A DNA stretch of 44,807 nucleotides from Leisingera sp. ANG59 (GCF_013317235.1 NZ_WLCM01000035.1:1-44807), one strand, 5' to 3'; shown: positions 32,656-40,401, counted from the stretch's first letter. The notes: a model not told the origin generated them from the letters alone. Numbers and translations: made by a program.

Positions 32656-35640
32656 ATGATGTCGATCTCAAACGTCTCGGCCGGGGCGGCTGCCAGCGGC
32701 TATTACAAGGAAGAAGGCTATTACAAAGCGGGTACAGAGGAGGGCGAACGGGCGGCCACCTGGTTCGGCAAGGCCGCGGACGAAAACGGCCTGAGCGGCT
32801 TTGTCGATGACAGGCACTTTGCACAGATGCTCGATGGTGAAGCACCGGACGGCAAGCTGATGGGCCGCTATGTGGACGGCGAACGCCAGCACCGCCCTGG
32901 CCTCGACCTTACCTTTTCTGCGTCCAAATCGGCTTCAGTGGCCGCCCTGGTGATTGGCGACAAACGCATAATTGAAGCCCATGACGCCGCAGTGCGCGCG
33001 GCTATGACAGTGGTGGAAGAGCGGTTTATTAAAACGCGATTCCAGCAAGACGGGGAAATCGTCACGAAAAACGGGGAAGGAATTATTGCCGGAATTTACA
33101 GACACGACACCTCCCGCGCGCTTGATCCGAATTTGCACAGCCACGCCGTCATTGCCAATATGGTGAAAAACGAAAACGGCGGATATTCGGCAATTCGGAA
33201 TGAAGCCATATACAAAAACCAAAAACTAATTACGGAAATCTATCGCTCCGATTTTGAGAACCGGATGGCAGACCTAGGCATTGCCACGGAACGCGGGAAA
33301 TACGGAGAAGTGAATATTTCCGGTATTTCTCAGGAAGTGACCGAAGCCTTTTCCAAGCGGCGGCAGGAAATTCTCAATGCCCTCGACAACAAGGGAATGG
33401 ATGTTTCGCCGGAAACAGCGAGCAAAGCGGCATTAGCCACCCGTGCGGCCAAGCACAAAAATCTGGACCGGGACGCGCTGCGCGAAACCTGGCGCGCAGA
33501 CGCACTCTCAGCCGGTCTTGGCCGGGATCAGCTGGACCTTGGTCGGGTGGGTCACGCAGCCCCGCAGCCCGTTATACCGCTCGACCAGCAGCGCCCGATC
33601 GACCCCCTTGCGGAAACCGGCCAGCCGTCCGGGATGTTCGGAAAGGCAAAGGCCATGCTGTCCAGTGCCGCAGCCGTGGCACGCGTGGAGACTGACCCCA
33701 GGCAGGCCGTAAACCGTGCTGTCGAGCACATAAGCGAACGGGAATCCGCCTACAGCAGGGCGGATCTCACGGTGGCGGCGATGCACTTCGCTTACCGTTC
33801 AGACTTCAAGGCGGTGGACGCAGAGATAAACCGGCAGATCAAAGCTGGCCGGCTCTTCGAAAGCGGCGAGGATGGACAGATCTTGACAGACAAGGCGTCT
33901 GTGGAACTGGAACGCTCCATCCTGGCTTCCTGGCGGAAGGCCGAAAAGGCCGGTGGACTGGAATTGAATGGATACCGCGGACGCAGCGGTGAAAGCACCC
34001 TGCTTACGAAACTTGCCGCAGTGACCAGCCTGACCGATGGTCAGCGCGCTGCCATCGAAAACACCCTAACCGGCTCAGGACGGTATGTCGGGATCCAGGG
34101 CTACGCCGGTTCAGGCAAAACCTTCATGATGGAGCGGATGGCTCATTACGCCGGTCAAAGCGGTTACGAGGTAAAGGGCTTTGCTCCAAGCCACCAGGCT
34201 GTTCAGGAACTTGCCAGTGTCCTCGGCAGTGCGGAAACCCTCGCCAAGGTAACTACCGCTGAGAGGCATCATCCGCAGGACGTGGACAACAGCAAGACCA
34301 TTCTTGTGGTCGATGAAGCCTCAATGGTGTCCGCCCAGGACATGCGCAGCTTCATGGATTACGCGGAGCGCACCGGCGCACCGCGCGTCGTCTTCGTGGG
34401 CGACACGCAGCAGCTCGATGCGGTTGCCGCCGGTCAGCCATTCGCCCAAATGCAGAAAGCCGGGATGCGAACGGCGGTCATGGATGAGATCCGCCGCCAA
34501 CGGGACGATGACCTAAAAGCAGCGGTCTATCACTCGATCCGGGGCGAAATCACGGCTGCCTTCAACCGGATGGAAAACAACGTTCTGAAGGTCGATGACC
34601 CCCGGCAAGAGGCCGCGGAAAGGTTCCTTGCTCTCAACCCGGCGGAGCGGCAGGGAACGCGGATCCTCGCCCTCACCAACGCCGCACGCGCGGAAATCAA
34701 TGAGGCCGTGCGCGATGGCCTCCGGCAGGAAGGCCGCATCGCCTCCGAGGAGGTCAAAGTGAACGGCCTGCTGAACCGTCAGCTCACCGAAGCAATGCTG
34801 GCCGACGCCCGCAGCTACGCCCCCGGCGATGTGGTCATGTCTGTGGCGACAAGCAAGGAATACGGCTTGAAGAAGAACGGTCTCTATGTGGTCCGCGACG
34901 CTGATCATCGGGGCAACAAGCTGACCGTTGAGCACGAGGAAACCGGTGCCCGGACCACCCTGCCCCTGGCTGCGAAGTTCAATCAGCGGGAGCTTGGAAA
35001 GGCACTGGTGGCCTATGAGCGCGAGGCCCGCGGCATGGCTGAAGGCGACCAGGTGCGGTTCCGGATCACAGACCCTGAAAGCAGCATCAAGAACGGTTTG
35101 CGGGCTGAAATTAAATCAACTAAGGGTGGAGTAATTGAGGCCGAGACGCAGGAAGGATCGCGCATCACCATTCCCGCTGACAGCCTCGCGGCCCGTGGCC
35201 TGGAACACGACTACGCAGCCACCGCTCACGCGGTTCAAGGCGAGTCCGTTGACAGGGTGATTGTAGCGATGCGCTCCACCGAACGGCTGGCGACCCAGAA
35301 GAGTTTTTACGTTGAAATCAGCCGGGCTCGGGATGAGGCGATGCTGCTGACCGAAGACCCGGACCGGCTGTCCAAAACCATCGAGAACGAAACCGGGATC
35401 CGCCAGACCGCGCTCGATGCCTGGCTGGACGGCCGCCTCGCTGGCGCCCGCGCCCGCCAACCGGAAGAGGAACAAACCCGAGAGGAACCACAGGAGAAGC
35501 CTGAGGCGGTGAAGGAAAAAGAGGCCAAGGAGAAGGAGCCGGACACCCCTGCCCTGCCCGGCCTCTTCGATGAGAAACTTAAAGAAGTTGAAAAGCAGGC
35601 TGAAATTGTCCTGCAGCGAGACAAGGACATTGAACGATGA
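32656..35640 (+). CDS. traI: MobF relaxase-helicase (TraI/TrwC type)
   Basis: 994-residue protein, close to TrwC in length and shorter than F TraI. The relaxase domain starts with a tyrosine cluster, SGYYKEEGYYKAG (residues about 15-25), and has the metal-binding His motif in YRHDTSRALDPNLHSHAVIA (about 149-164). The helicase has Walker A GYAGSGKTFMME (about 482) and Walker B ILVVDEASMVSAQD (about 549), with HDYAATAHAVQGES near residue 855. It nicks oriT, covalently holds the 5' end and unwinds the strand. The C-terminus is charged. An A+T-richer patch covers about 33000-33440. Confidence 0.96.
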   Translation: MMSISNVSAGAAASGYYKEEGYYKAGTEEGERAATWFGKAADENGLSGFVDDRHFAQMLDGEAPDGKLMGRYVDGERQHRPGLDLTFSASKSASVAALVIGDKRIIEAHDAAVRAAMTVVEERFIKTRFQQDGEIVTKNGEGIIAGIYRHDTSRALDPNLHSHAVIANMVKNENGGYSAIRNEAIYKNQKLITEIYRSDFENRMADLGIATERGKYGEVNISGISQEVTEAFSKRRQEILNALDNKGMDVSPETASKAALATRAAKHKNLDRDALRETWRADALSAGLGRDQLDLGRVGHAAPQPVIPLDQQRPIDPLAETGQPSGMFGKAKAMLSSAAAVARVETDPRQAVNRAVEHISERESAYSRADLTVAAMHFAYRSDFKAVDAEINRQIKAGRLFESGEDGQILTDKASVELERSILASWRKAEKAGGLELNGYRGRSGESTLLTKLAAVTSLTDGQRAAIENTLTGSGRYVGIQGYAGSGKTFMMERMAHYAGQSGYEVKGFAPSHQAVQELASVLGSAETLAKVTTAERHHPQDVDNSKTILVVDEASMVSAQDMRSFMDYAERTGAPRVVFVGDTQQLDAVAAGQPFAQMQKAGMRTAVMDEIRRQRDDDLKAAVYHSIRGEITAAFNRMENNVLKVDDPRQEAAERFLALNPAERQGTRILALTNAARAEINEAVRDGLRQEGRIASEEVKVNGLLNRQLTEAMLADARSYAPGDVVMSVATSKEYGLKKNGLYVVRDADHRGNKLTVEHEETGARTTLPLAAKFNQRELGKALVAYEREARGMAEGDQVRFRITDPESSIKNGLRAEIKSTKGGVIEAETQEGSRITIPADSLAARGLEHDYAATAHAVQGESVDRVIVAMRSTERLATQKSFYVEISRARDEAMLLTEDPDRLSKTIENETGIRQTALDAWLDGRLAGARARQPEEEQTREEPQEKPEAVKEKEAKEKEPDTPALPGLFDEKLKEVEKQAEIVLQRDKDIER

Positions 35641-36128
35641 GCGAGACACCCCAGAACGTCCGTATCGTGCTCGGCCCTGTGGCCCGGCAGCTTATCGACG
35701 GCGCAGGAGAGAACCGCCCCAAGGCATTGGACGATGCGATTACTGCCCTTCTGGAAGGGCAGAAAAGCGGGCAGGCAGAAGCCCTTGAACAGACCCCGCT
35801 GGATACACGTTTGGCGTCCCTGGAGGCTGCGATGGAGCGCCAGACCGAAGCGCTCCGGAACCTCTCCTATACCGCGTCACTGGAACTGAAAATGACCCGC
35901 ATCCTGATTGCCTCACTCATGAGTGAGGGCAATCAGGATCAGCAGACTCTCCTTGCTTTGGCCTCCCAGGCCACCGAAGAGGTTCAATCAAAACTGCAGT
36001 TGCTTGGAGATTCCGAGATTGAGAAACTGCGGGAAAACGAGGCATCGGTTCAAACGGCGATCTTGCGCGATTTAGAGCGTGGCGGCTTGGAAAACGAACC
36101 GGCAGCAGAGGCGGAGATTGAGCGATGA
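35637..36128 (+). CDS. Hypothetical protein downstream of traI
   Basis: 163-residue soluble protein, MSETPQNVRIVLGPVARQLI onward, overlapping the traI stop by four bases. The first ~40 residues resemble a short DNA-binding or dimerisation module (QLIDGAGENRPKALDDAITA). The rest is mostly helical with coiled-coil character (RLASLEAAMERQTEALRNLS, EVQSKLQLLGDSEIEKLREN). Being made with the relaxase and next to the presumed oriT, it could be a relaxosome accessory protein; this is inference. A 39-base palindrome lies within the gene. Confidence 0.7.
   Translation: MSETPQNVRIVLGPVARQLIDGAGENRPKALDDAITALLEGQKSGQAEALEQTPLDTRLASLEAAMERQTEALRNLSYTASLELKMTRILIASLMSEGNQDQQTLLALASQATEEVQSKLQLLGDSEIEKLRENEASVQTAILRDLERGGLENEPAAEAEIER
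35901..35939. repeat. 39-base near-perfect palindrome inside a gene
   Basis: ATCCTGATTGCC-TCACTCA and TGAGTGAGGGCAATCAGGAT pair throughout except for one unpaired base, centred on CATG at 35918. It lies in the coding sequence for the relaxase-linked 163-residue protein, about 420 bases before the nic-like site. It could act as a protein-binding site, an RNA hairpin or a single-strand DNA structure. Confidence 0.75.
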
Positions 36129-36168
36129 TGAGCTTCCTGAAGCGGGCCGAAACCGGCCAGTACCGCGC

Positions 36169-36204
36169 TGCCATGCCGTGCCATTCGCGTGGCATGGCAT
36201 GGCA
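36169..36204. repeat. 15-bp inverted repeat with TGCCA units
   Basis: TGCCATGCCGTGCCA (36169-36183) pairs with TGGCATGGCATGGCA (36190-36204) at 14 of 15 positions, six-base loop TTCGCG. Both arms consist of repeated TGCC(A/G) units, and two more CCCCTGCCAC repeats follow at about 36207-36228. This is the left part of the presumed oriT region. Confidence 0.7.
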
Positions 36205-36221
36205 CACCCCTGCCACAACCC

Positions 36222-36239
36222 CTGCCACGGGCAGTTTTT
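36222..36239 (+). terminator. Possible intrinsic terminator after the traI unit
   Basis: CTGCC-ACG-GGCAG followed directly by TTTTT (36235-36239). A short 5-bp GC stem with five T, about 95 bases after the stop of the gene downstream of traI. The stem is short, so termination may be partial. It fits an end of the traD-traI unit before oriT. Confidence 0.5.
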
Positions 36240-36292
36240 GGGCCTTCAGAACCCCTAAAAATATGGGCGAAAAAGGTTCTAGCAGTGCCGCT

Positions 36293-36375
36293 TTGCCAAA
36301 ATGCCAATTTTGGCAATTAAATCAGCGCCTTGCGCTGATTTGCAGCTTGCTGCGTGAGGTGTGGACCTTCTATGA
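36293..36375 (+). other. oriT: Candidate origin of transfer (oriT) with F-like nic site
   Basis: Three hairpins stand in a row: TTGCCAAAAT/ATTTTGGCAA (36293-36316), AAATCAGCGC/GCGCTGATTT (36319-36341) and GCAGC/GCTGC (36342-36353). Directly after them comes TGCGTGAGGTGTGG, against TGCGTGGGGTGTGG at the F nic site as I remember it (one change in 14). Nicking would be between 36362 and 36363 on the + strand. A hairpin just 5' of nic is normal for MobF relaxases such as TrwC. The neighbouring MobF relaxase gene and the tra-last polarity support the call. Confidence 0.75.
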
Positions 36376-36514
36376 GGACCGAAGGGCCGAATTGGGCGTT
36401 GCTGGCCCGAACCATCAGGGAGGGCTGAGCCAAAAGCCCGCCAACGAGGCGGCGCAAAGCGCCTCAATTCCCCTCTGGGGTCAGAGGCCACGGAATGCCC
36501 TTTCGGCCCTCCTG

Positions 36515-37303
36515 ATGGCGCTCCTGGCTCCTGCGGCTGTCTCTGCCGGAGACTGGTCCAGCTCTGGCAGCTTCGACCTGAAAGAGACCACTGAAATCCG
36601 CGAAAGTCTGGCCTCGGCTCCGGCTTCCTCCCAGGGCGGCTGGAACTTCGCCACGAGGGAAAGTGAGTGGGTTGCCCTCGATGCCTTTGAACGCTCGCGG
36701 CCGGGAAAGCAGCCCCCTGCCCCGGCCACCTTCCGCCTTCCCTCCGGCTCCAATGTCGAGCAGCTGTTTGCCCTCATCGCATTTGCTGAAGCTCCCGGCG
36801 GCCGCTATGACGCGATCCATCACGGCGCCAAGGTGAAGCCCGGCAAGAAACCCTCACAGATGACGCTTGCGGAAATCTACGCCTGGATCGACCGCACGCC
36901 GGGCCAGCCCCATGCCATCGGAAATTTCCAGATCATACCTTCGACTTTACTTAACTTGCAGAAACGTCTGGGCTTGCCTGACGGAACCCGGTTCAGTCGG
37001 GACACACAGAACCGCATGGCCGCGCTTCTGATTTCGGACGCGGGGTATCAGAAGTTCTCGGCTGGCCGGATTTCACGCTCTGCTTTCATGGACAACCTGG
37101 CGCGCATTTGGGCTGGTCTTCCGCTGGTGTCCGGCAAGTCCGCCTATCATGGGTATGCTGGAAACCGCGCAACCATCACGCGGGCATTCTATAGCGAGCA
37201 GATGGAAAGGATCTTTGGCACGGGAAAAGCCCGGACAGCGGCTGTATCCCAAGCACCACGAACGCGGGCACTCTCCGCGGGGTGGACAGGTCTGGGCAAG
37301 TGA
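36515..37303 (+). CDS. Secreted lysozyme-like / lytic transglycosylase protein
   Basis: About 262 residues from the ATG at 36515, with a signal-like start (MALLAPAAVSAGDWSSSGSF). The C-terminal ~190 residues look like a lysozyme-fold muramidase: LFALIAFAEAPGGRYDAIHH, MTLAEIYAWIDRTPG, then GQPHAIGNFQIIPSTLLNLQ. The Glu of AFAEAP is a plausible catalytic acid. It probably opens peptidoglycan for the channel, like VirB1/orf169. The same frame is open back to 36125, where an ATG overlaps the upstream stop and has GGAG before it; I prefer the shorter form because that stretch is oriT-like. Confidence 0.7.
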   Translation: MALLAPAAVSAGDWSSSGSFDLKETTEIRESLASAPASSQGGWNFATRESEWVALDAFERSRPGKQPPAPATFRLPSGSNVEQLFALIAFAEAPGGRYDAIHHGAKVKPGKKPSQMTLAEIYAWIDRTPGQPHAIGNFQIIPSTLLNLQKRLGLPDGTRFSRDTQNRMAALLISDAGYQKFSAGRISRSAFMDNLARIWAGLPLVSGKSAYHGYAGNRATITRAFYSEQMERIFGTGKARTAAVSQAPRTRALSAGWTGLGK

Positions 37304-37314
37304 CGGGCCGACCA

Positions 37315-37782
37315 ATGAAACGGCGGATTCTTACGGTTTCCATTAGACAATCTCCTACGCTCAGAAATTCAGCCAGAAGGAGATTGGGCCGGAGAAATTT
37401 GAAAGGCCCAGATCAGCCAGCAGAAACCCAATCTGACCGGCTGTACAACCTCTCCAAATGCGACATCCGGGCAGCTGACTATGCCCTGAAATCTGCTGCG
37501 CTTCTCGTGGTAGCTGGAGCACTCTCAACAGGGTCGTACACCGTCCTGAAAACCGCAGACAATATCTGGGAGGTGTTGCATCCACTCGCAGGGTTTGTGG
37601 GCACCATCGCACTACTGTTCGTCGCTTTTCAGCTCATGTGCTCGTTTGCTCTTTCCTTCGACAGGGCCGGAAGACTTCGGGGGACTTCCGTTCTTATCTG
37701 GGGGCCAGTCGCTCTCTTCATTGTCGGGGTCATCGGCCAGTTGGCCCCTCTCTTCTTTCGGATCTGGGCTGCAGGACTATGA
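37315..37782 (+). CDS. Hypothetical membrane protein
   Basis: 155-residue protein with a basic N-terminus (RRRLGRRNLKG) and three hydrophobic segments (SAALLVVAGALSTGSYTVL, LAGFVGTIALLFVAFQLMC, VLIWGPVALFIVGVIGQLAP). No family recognised. It starts 12 bases after the lysozyme-like gene and is probably co-transcribed. Start choice is uncertain (ATG 37315, or GTG 37300) because there is no clear ribosome-binding site. As one of the first genes to enter a recipient it might be an establishment or exclusion protein, but nothing proves this. Confidence 0.55.
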   Translation: MKRRILTVSIRQSPTLRNSARRRLGRRNLKGPDQPAETQSDRLYNLSKCDIRAADYALKSAALLVVAGALSTGSYTVLKTADNIWEVLHPLAGFVGTIALLFVAFQLMCSFALSFDRAGRLRGTSVLIWGPVALFIVGVIGQLAPLFFRIWAAGL

Positions 37783-37787
37783 CCTGG

Positions 37788-38129
37788 TTAGCCTCTTACC
37801 CAACGAGGGAAATCGTCCAAGATCCGGAAGAATTCACCGGATCTGACGCCGAGCAAGAAGACGACATACACAGCAGCAAAAAGCCCTGACCAGACGCCGA
37901 AGATCGAGGCCCAGGATACGGTCAGAAAAAAGAGTGCGCAGTGTCCCGTCAGTTGCCCCTCCAACCCTTCAACTGCCTCGGTCCGAAGCCGGGGCGACTC
38001 TGACTGTAACACGTTTCCGGTTAATTTTCTGGACCGCCCTTGCTGTACCGGAACTGACAGGTGATCTCCCTGGCTAACCTGCAGGGGTATCCAAAGCATT
38101 CCGGGCGGCTCGGGCGTTGCAGACTTCAA
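37788..38129 (-). CDS. Possible small membrane protein
   Basis: Reverse-strand frame of up to 113 residues with one or two hydrophobic segments (CALFFLTVSWASIFGVWSGL, FAAVYVVFLLGV). The only early starts are TTG at 38129 and ATG at 38099, neither with a good ribosome-binding site. It converges with the gene ending at 37782, six bases away. It may be real, since the hydrophobic segments are sound, but support is weak. Confidence 0.35.
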   Translation of the reverse strand: MKSATPEPPGMLWIPLQVSQGDHLSVPVQQGRSRKLTGNVLQSESPRLRTEAVEGLEGQLTGHCALFFLTVSWASIFGVWSGLFAAVYVVFLLGVRSGEFFRILDDFPRWVRG

Positions 38130-38162
38130 GGGTTGTGGGCACTCCGCTCAACAGACCTGGCT

Positions 38163-38202
38163 TGAAATGAAAAGGCCAAGGTGTTTTTGAACACCTCGGC
38201 CT
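38163..38202 (-). terminator. Intrinsic terminator of the H-NS-like gene
   Basis: AGGCCAAGGTGTT and AACACCTCGGCCT form a 13-bp stem with one mismatch and a TTTG loop (38173-38202). On the reverse strand it is followed by TTTTCATTT, so it can end transcription of the H-NS-like gene, whose stop is about 50 bases away. Confidence 0.75.
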
Positions 38203-38250
38203 CTGTCTGTCTTCTGGCAAGAGCAGGAAATCTTGAGCCCGGTCAGCTCG

Positions 38251-38562
38251 TCATGTGATCTCCAAGTCTGTAAGGTCAGCTCCAGCTTGCAGTACCTCGT
38301 AGACCCATTTGGGTTTCCGGCCCCTGCCCGTCCAGGTTTGGTCTGGGTTCCCCGGGTTTCTGTACTTTGGGACCGCTTTCCCTTTCGGTCTTTTCACCGC
38401 TGACGGAAAAACGTCCTCCAGGGAAAATCCAAATTCACCTACGGCTTTTTCTGCCGCCAGATGCGCTGACCTCAAGTCTTCCTTCTGCCGCGCGTCAATC
38501 GCGTTTTCCAGATCAGCCTGCAGCTGCTTCAATTCGGCAGACGACATTGCATTCAAATCCAT
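38251..38562 (-). CDS. H-NS-family nucleoid protein
   Basis: 103-residue protein with an N-terminal coiled-coil dimerisation part (MSSAELKQLQADLENAIDAR, QKEDLRSAHLAAEKAV) and the C-terminal H-NS DNA-binding motif in PDQTWTGRGRKPKWVYEVLQ. The ATG at 38562 is preferred over those at 38568 and 38595 because AGGA sits seven bases upstream. Plasmid H-NS proteins silence A+T-rich genes and ease the burden of a newly arrived plasmid. It lies in the probable leading region on the strand that reads from the transferred strand. Confidence 0.88.
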   Translation of the reverse strand: MDLNAMSSAELKQLQADLENAIDARQKEDLRSAHLAAEKAVGEFGFSLEDVFPSAVKRPKGKAVPKYRNPGNPDQTWTGRGRKPKWVYEVLQAGADLTDLEIT

Positions 38563-38647
38563 TGCCATTCCTATAACTTTGCCTCTGGTGAGCACTGAAT
38601 AGTTTAGCGACTAATAAAAATCCAGAATATCCTTTGCGCGTAGAAAA

Positions 38648-39034
38648 TTACCCGCACCAACTTTGTCTCCGCCCTCCTCTATATGGGCGTGCTAAACCTT
38701 CGGAGATCAGAATACTGCCCAAGTCGTGCCCATGCAGAAAAATACGGGCAAGCCCTCTCCCATATTTATCCCGGCCAGGAAGCACAATGAAATCGACTGT
38801 TCCGGCTTCCCTGACCAGTTGACGAGCACGGCGTGTCGCTTCATCGCCAAGGGCTTTTTCATACCGGCACCGCGGCTTGTATGTTTCCGGTGTGTCGTAA
38901 CCCACAAGCCGGAACCGATCGTTTCCAACATCGGCCGTGTCACCGTCTATCAGATATATGTCCCGGCTGCTTAAGGGAGCCGATTGGGCCACGGCGGCCG
39001 AGACCAGAAAGAGTATTGCTGCAAGGAATCTCAT
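38648..39034 (-). CDS. Thermonuclease (SNase)-family secreted nuclease
   Basis: 128-residue protein with a signal peptide (MRFLAAILFLVSAAVAQSAP). SNase motifs: IDGDTADVG (metal-binding Asp), FRLVGYDTPET (Arg and Asp) and DKYGRGLARIFLHG with the second catalytic Arg, then LISEGLARPY. It should cleave DNA or RNA in the periplasm. Small SNase proteins are common on conjugative plasmids (for example ParB of RK2). It overlaps the upstream 39031 gene by four bases and so belongs to that reverse-strand operon. Confidence 0.88.
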   Translation of the reverse strand: MRFLAAILFLVSAAVAQSAPLSSRDIYLIDGDTADVGNDRFRLVGYDTPETYKPRCRYEKALGDEATRRARQLVREAGTVDFIVLPGRDKYGRGLARIFLHGHDLGSILISEGLARPYRGGRRQSWCG

Positions 39035-39690
39035 GCCGGGACCTCGAAAACACGTTCAGCTTTATTGGCTGGCAAGCGCTCTCCCCTGTGGTTCAGCGGC
39101 CACCCGGTTTGATCAGTATCCTTTTCCAGCTCGGGGGCGAGATAGAAACCGGGCGCCCAGCGTTCAGCACCGCAAGAGCATCGCTCCAACCGATCAGTCG
39201 CTCGCACTATTGGCAGATCGTTCTTGAAGCGCGGCCAGCCAAGAGTTGCAAAGCCGGCGCACCTCATGCTTCCTGGGCCACCCACTGGCTTGAATTCGCA
39301 TTCGTGTTCTCTTCCACCGCCAGGAAGAGTTCTGGAAGGCAAGGAAAATCCGGCGCGCACAATTTGCAGAGGGTCCACACCGACCAAAACCCCCACCGCA
39401 ATCAAGGTGATGAAAATGAAAGGGTAGCCGTGCTGGAGCATTGGCGCCTCTTGGATCACCACTGAAACGTCAGCTGCTGCCACTGCGAACAAGCCAGCTC
39501 TGAAAATGTCGAAACAGAAGTATGCGAACGGCGCTGTAAGCATGTTTGCCAGTCCGAAGTCGCCTAGGCGCATGTTTCGCAGGGCAGCTGCTACACAGAA
39601 AATAGCGACACCGCAGAAAAACCAAGCATACCCAATGTTAGGTGCGGCGACTCTAGCCTGGTCGAGGACGACCCAAAAATCTTGAAACAT
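39031..39690 (-). CDS. Hypothetical membrane protein with Cys-rich tail
   Basis: 219-residue protein with about three to four hydrophobic segments in the first half (YAWFFCGVAIFCVAAALRN, FGLANMLTAPFAYFCFDIFR, PFIFITLIAVGVLVGVDPL) and a soluble C-terminal half with several cysteines (GREHECEFKPVG, MRCAGFATLGW, RCSCGAERW). Its layout recalls TraX/TrbA-type plasmid membrane proteins but no family is certain. It is translationally coupled to the nuclease gene. It could anchor a partner at the inner membrane. Confidence 0.6.
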   Translation of the reverse strand: MFQDFWVVLDQARVAAPNIGYAWFFCGVAIFCVAAALRNMRLGDFGLANMLTAPFAYFCFDIFRAGLFAVAAADVSVVIQEAPMLQHGYPFIFITLIAVGVLVGVDPLQIVRAGFSLPSRTLPGGGREHECEFKPVGGPGSMRCAGFATLGWPRFKNDLPIVRATDRLERCSCGAERWAPGFYLAPELEKDTDQTGWPLNHRGERLPANKAERVFEVPA

Positions 39691-39723
39691 TCTGAAACCT
39701 ATATGCCTATGTGTGATGCCCGG

Positions 39724-40239
39724 TTAGCGAGCTTTGGAAATCACCCCGTCTGTCCGGATCGCCGCGAAGTCTGAGGCTGTTCGCCTGGACATCTCCACCC
39801 CGTCTCCTGACATGATCGCTTCGACGTGATCTGTCACTTTGATCACGGAACCGTCGGCCTCGATGGCTGTTAGATCTCCATCTCGCGTTTGGGAAACAGA
39901 ACCATCGGCCTTGATGCGGATCCACGCGCCGTTGACCTGGACAGCTACCTCGTAATCATCGACCTTGATCCCCTGCCATCCTTGAGCTGGATCCCGGCGC
40001 AGGACTATTTGATCTGGGCGCAGTTTAATTTGCACGTCGCCGTTTTCAGTTTGGTCAGACGCTTTGACCACCACGAACGCTTCTTGCTCGTCCGGATCCC
40101 GGTGAATCGATGCGTTGCCATTTCTGGGCGGCCACAGTTTGGCGGCCTCCCGCTGGTTTCCTGACTGGTCCCTGTGAAACCCGATGTACATCTGTGCCGA
40201 ACGCCAGGTCCGGCTCAATCCTTCAGACAACATGTTCAT
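39724..40239 (-). CDS. Hypothetical beta-repeat protein
   Basis: 171-residue soluble protein. The first half is hydrophilic (SGNQREAAKLWPPRNGNASI). The second half has a repeated unit of the form I-x-(A/T)-D-G-(S)-V-(I/S): WIRIKADGSVSQ, TAIEADGSVIK, AIRTDGVISKAR, each about 20 residues apart, suggesting a small beta-repeat or spike-like fold. No family recognised. It overlaps the small 40223 gene by 17 bases, so the two are probably co-translated. Confidence 0.6.
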   Translation of the reverse strand: MNMLSEGLSRTWRSAQMYIGFHRDQSGNQREAAKLWPPRNGNASIHRDPDEQEAFVVVKASDQTENGDVQIKLRPDQIVLRRDPAQGWQGIKVDDYEVAVQVNGAWIRIKADGSVSQTRDGDLTAIEADGSVIKVTDHVEAIMSGDGVEMSRRTASDFAAIRTDGVISKAR

Positions 40240-40357
40240 GATTGCCTATCCTCATATTGCAGGTCAGTGACCCTGCGAAACTCTTTTCCACCCCGTCATA
40301 CTCGATGTTCCAGACGGTAGAACCGTCACTAAGGATCAATTCAATCAATCTGATCAT
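40223..40357 (-). CDS. Small hypothetical protein, first gene of the reverse operon
   Basis: 44-residue protein, MIRLIELILSDGSTVWNIEY onward, preceded by a strong GGAGGCAGGACG-ATG. It is predicted to be a short beta structure (LILSDGSTVWNIEYDGVEKS). No family recognised. It is the first gene after the 43-bp dyad on the reverse strand and overlaps the next gene, so it may be a leader peptide or small regulator of that operon. Confidence 0.55.
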   Translation of the reverse strand: MIRLIELILSDGSTVWNIEYDGVEKSFAGSLTCNMRIGNHEHVV

Positions 40358-40401
40358 CGTCCTGCCTCCGGAAAATGCGGGTTTCGTCTCTTGCATCACG
40401 A

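Noticed and set aside
38833-39465. 210-residue forward frame
   Set aside because: Antisense to the nuclease and membrane-protein genes, which have signal peptide, membrane helices and catalytic motifs.
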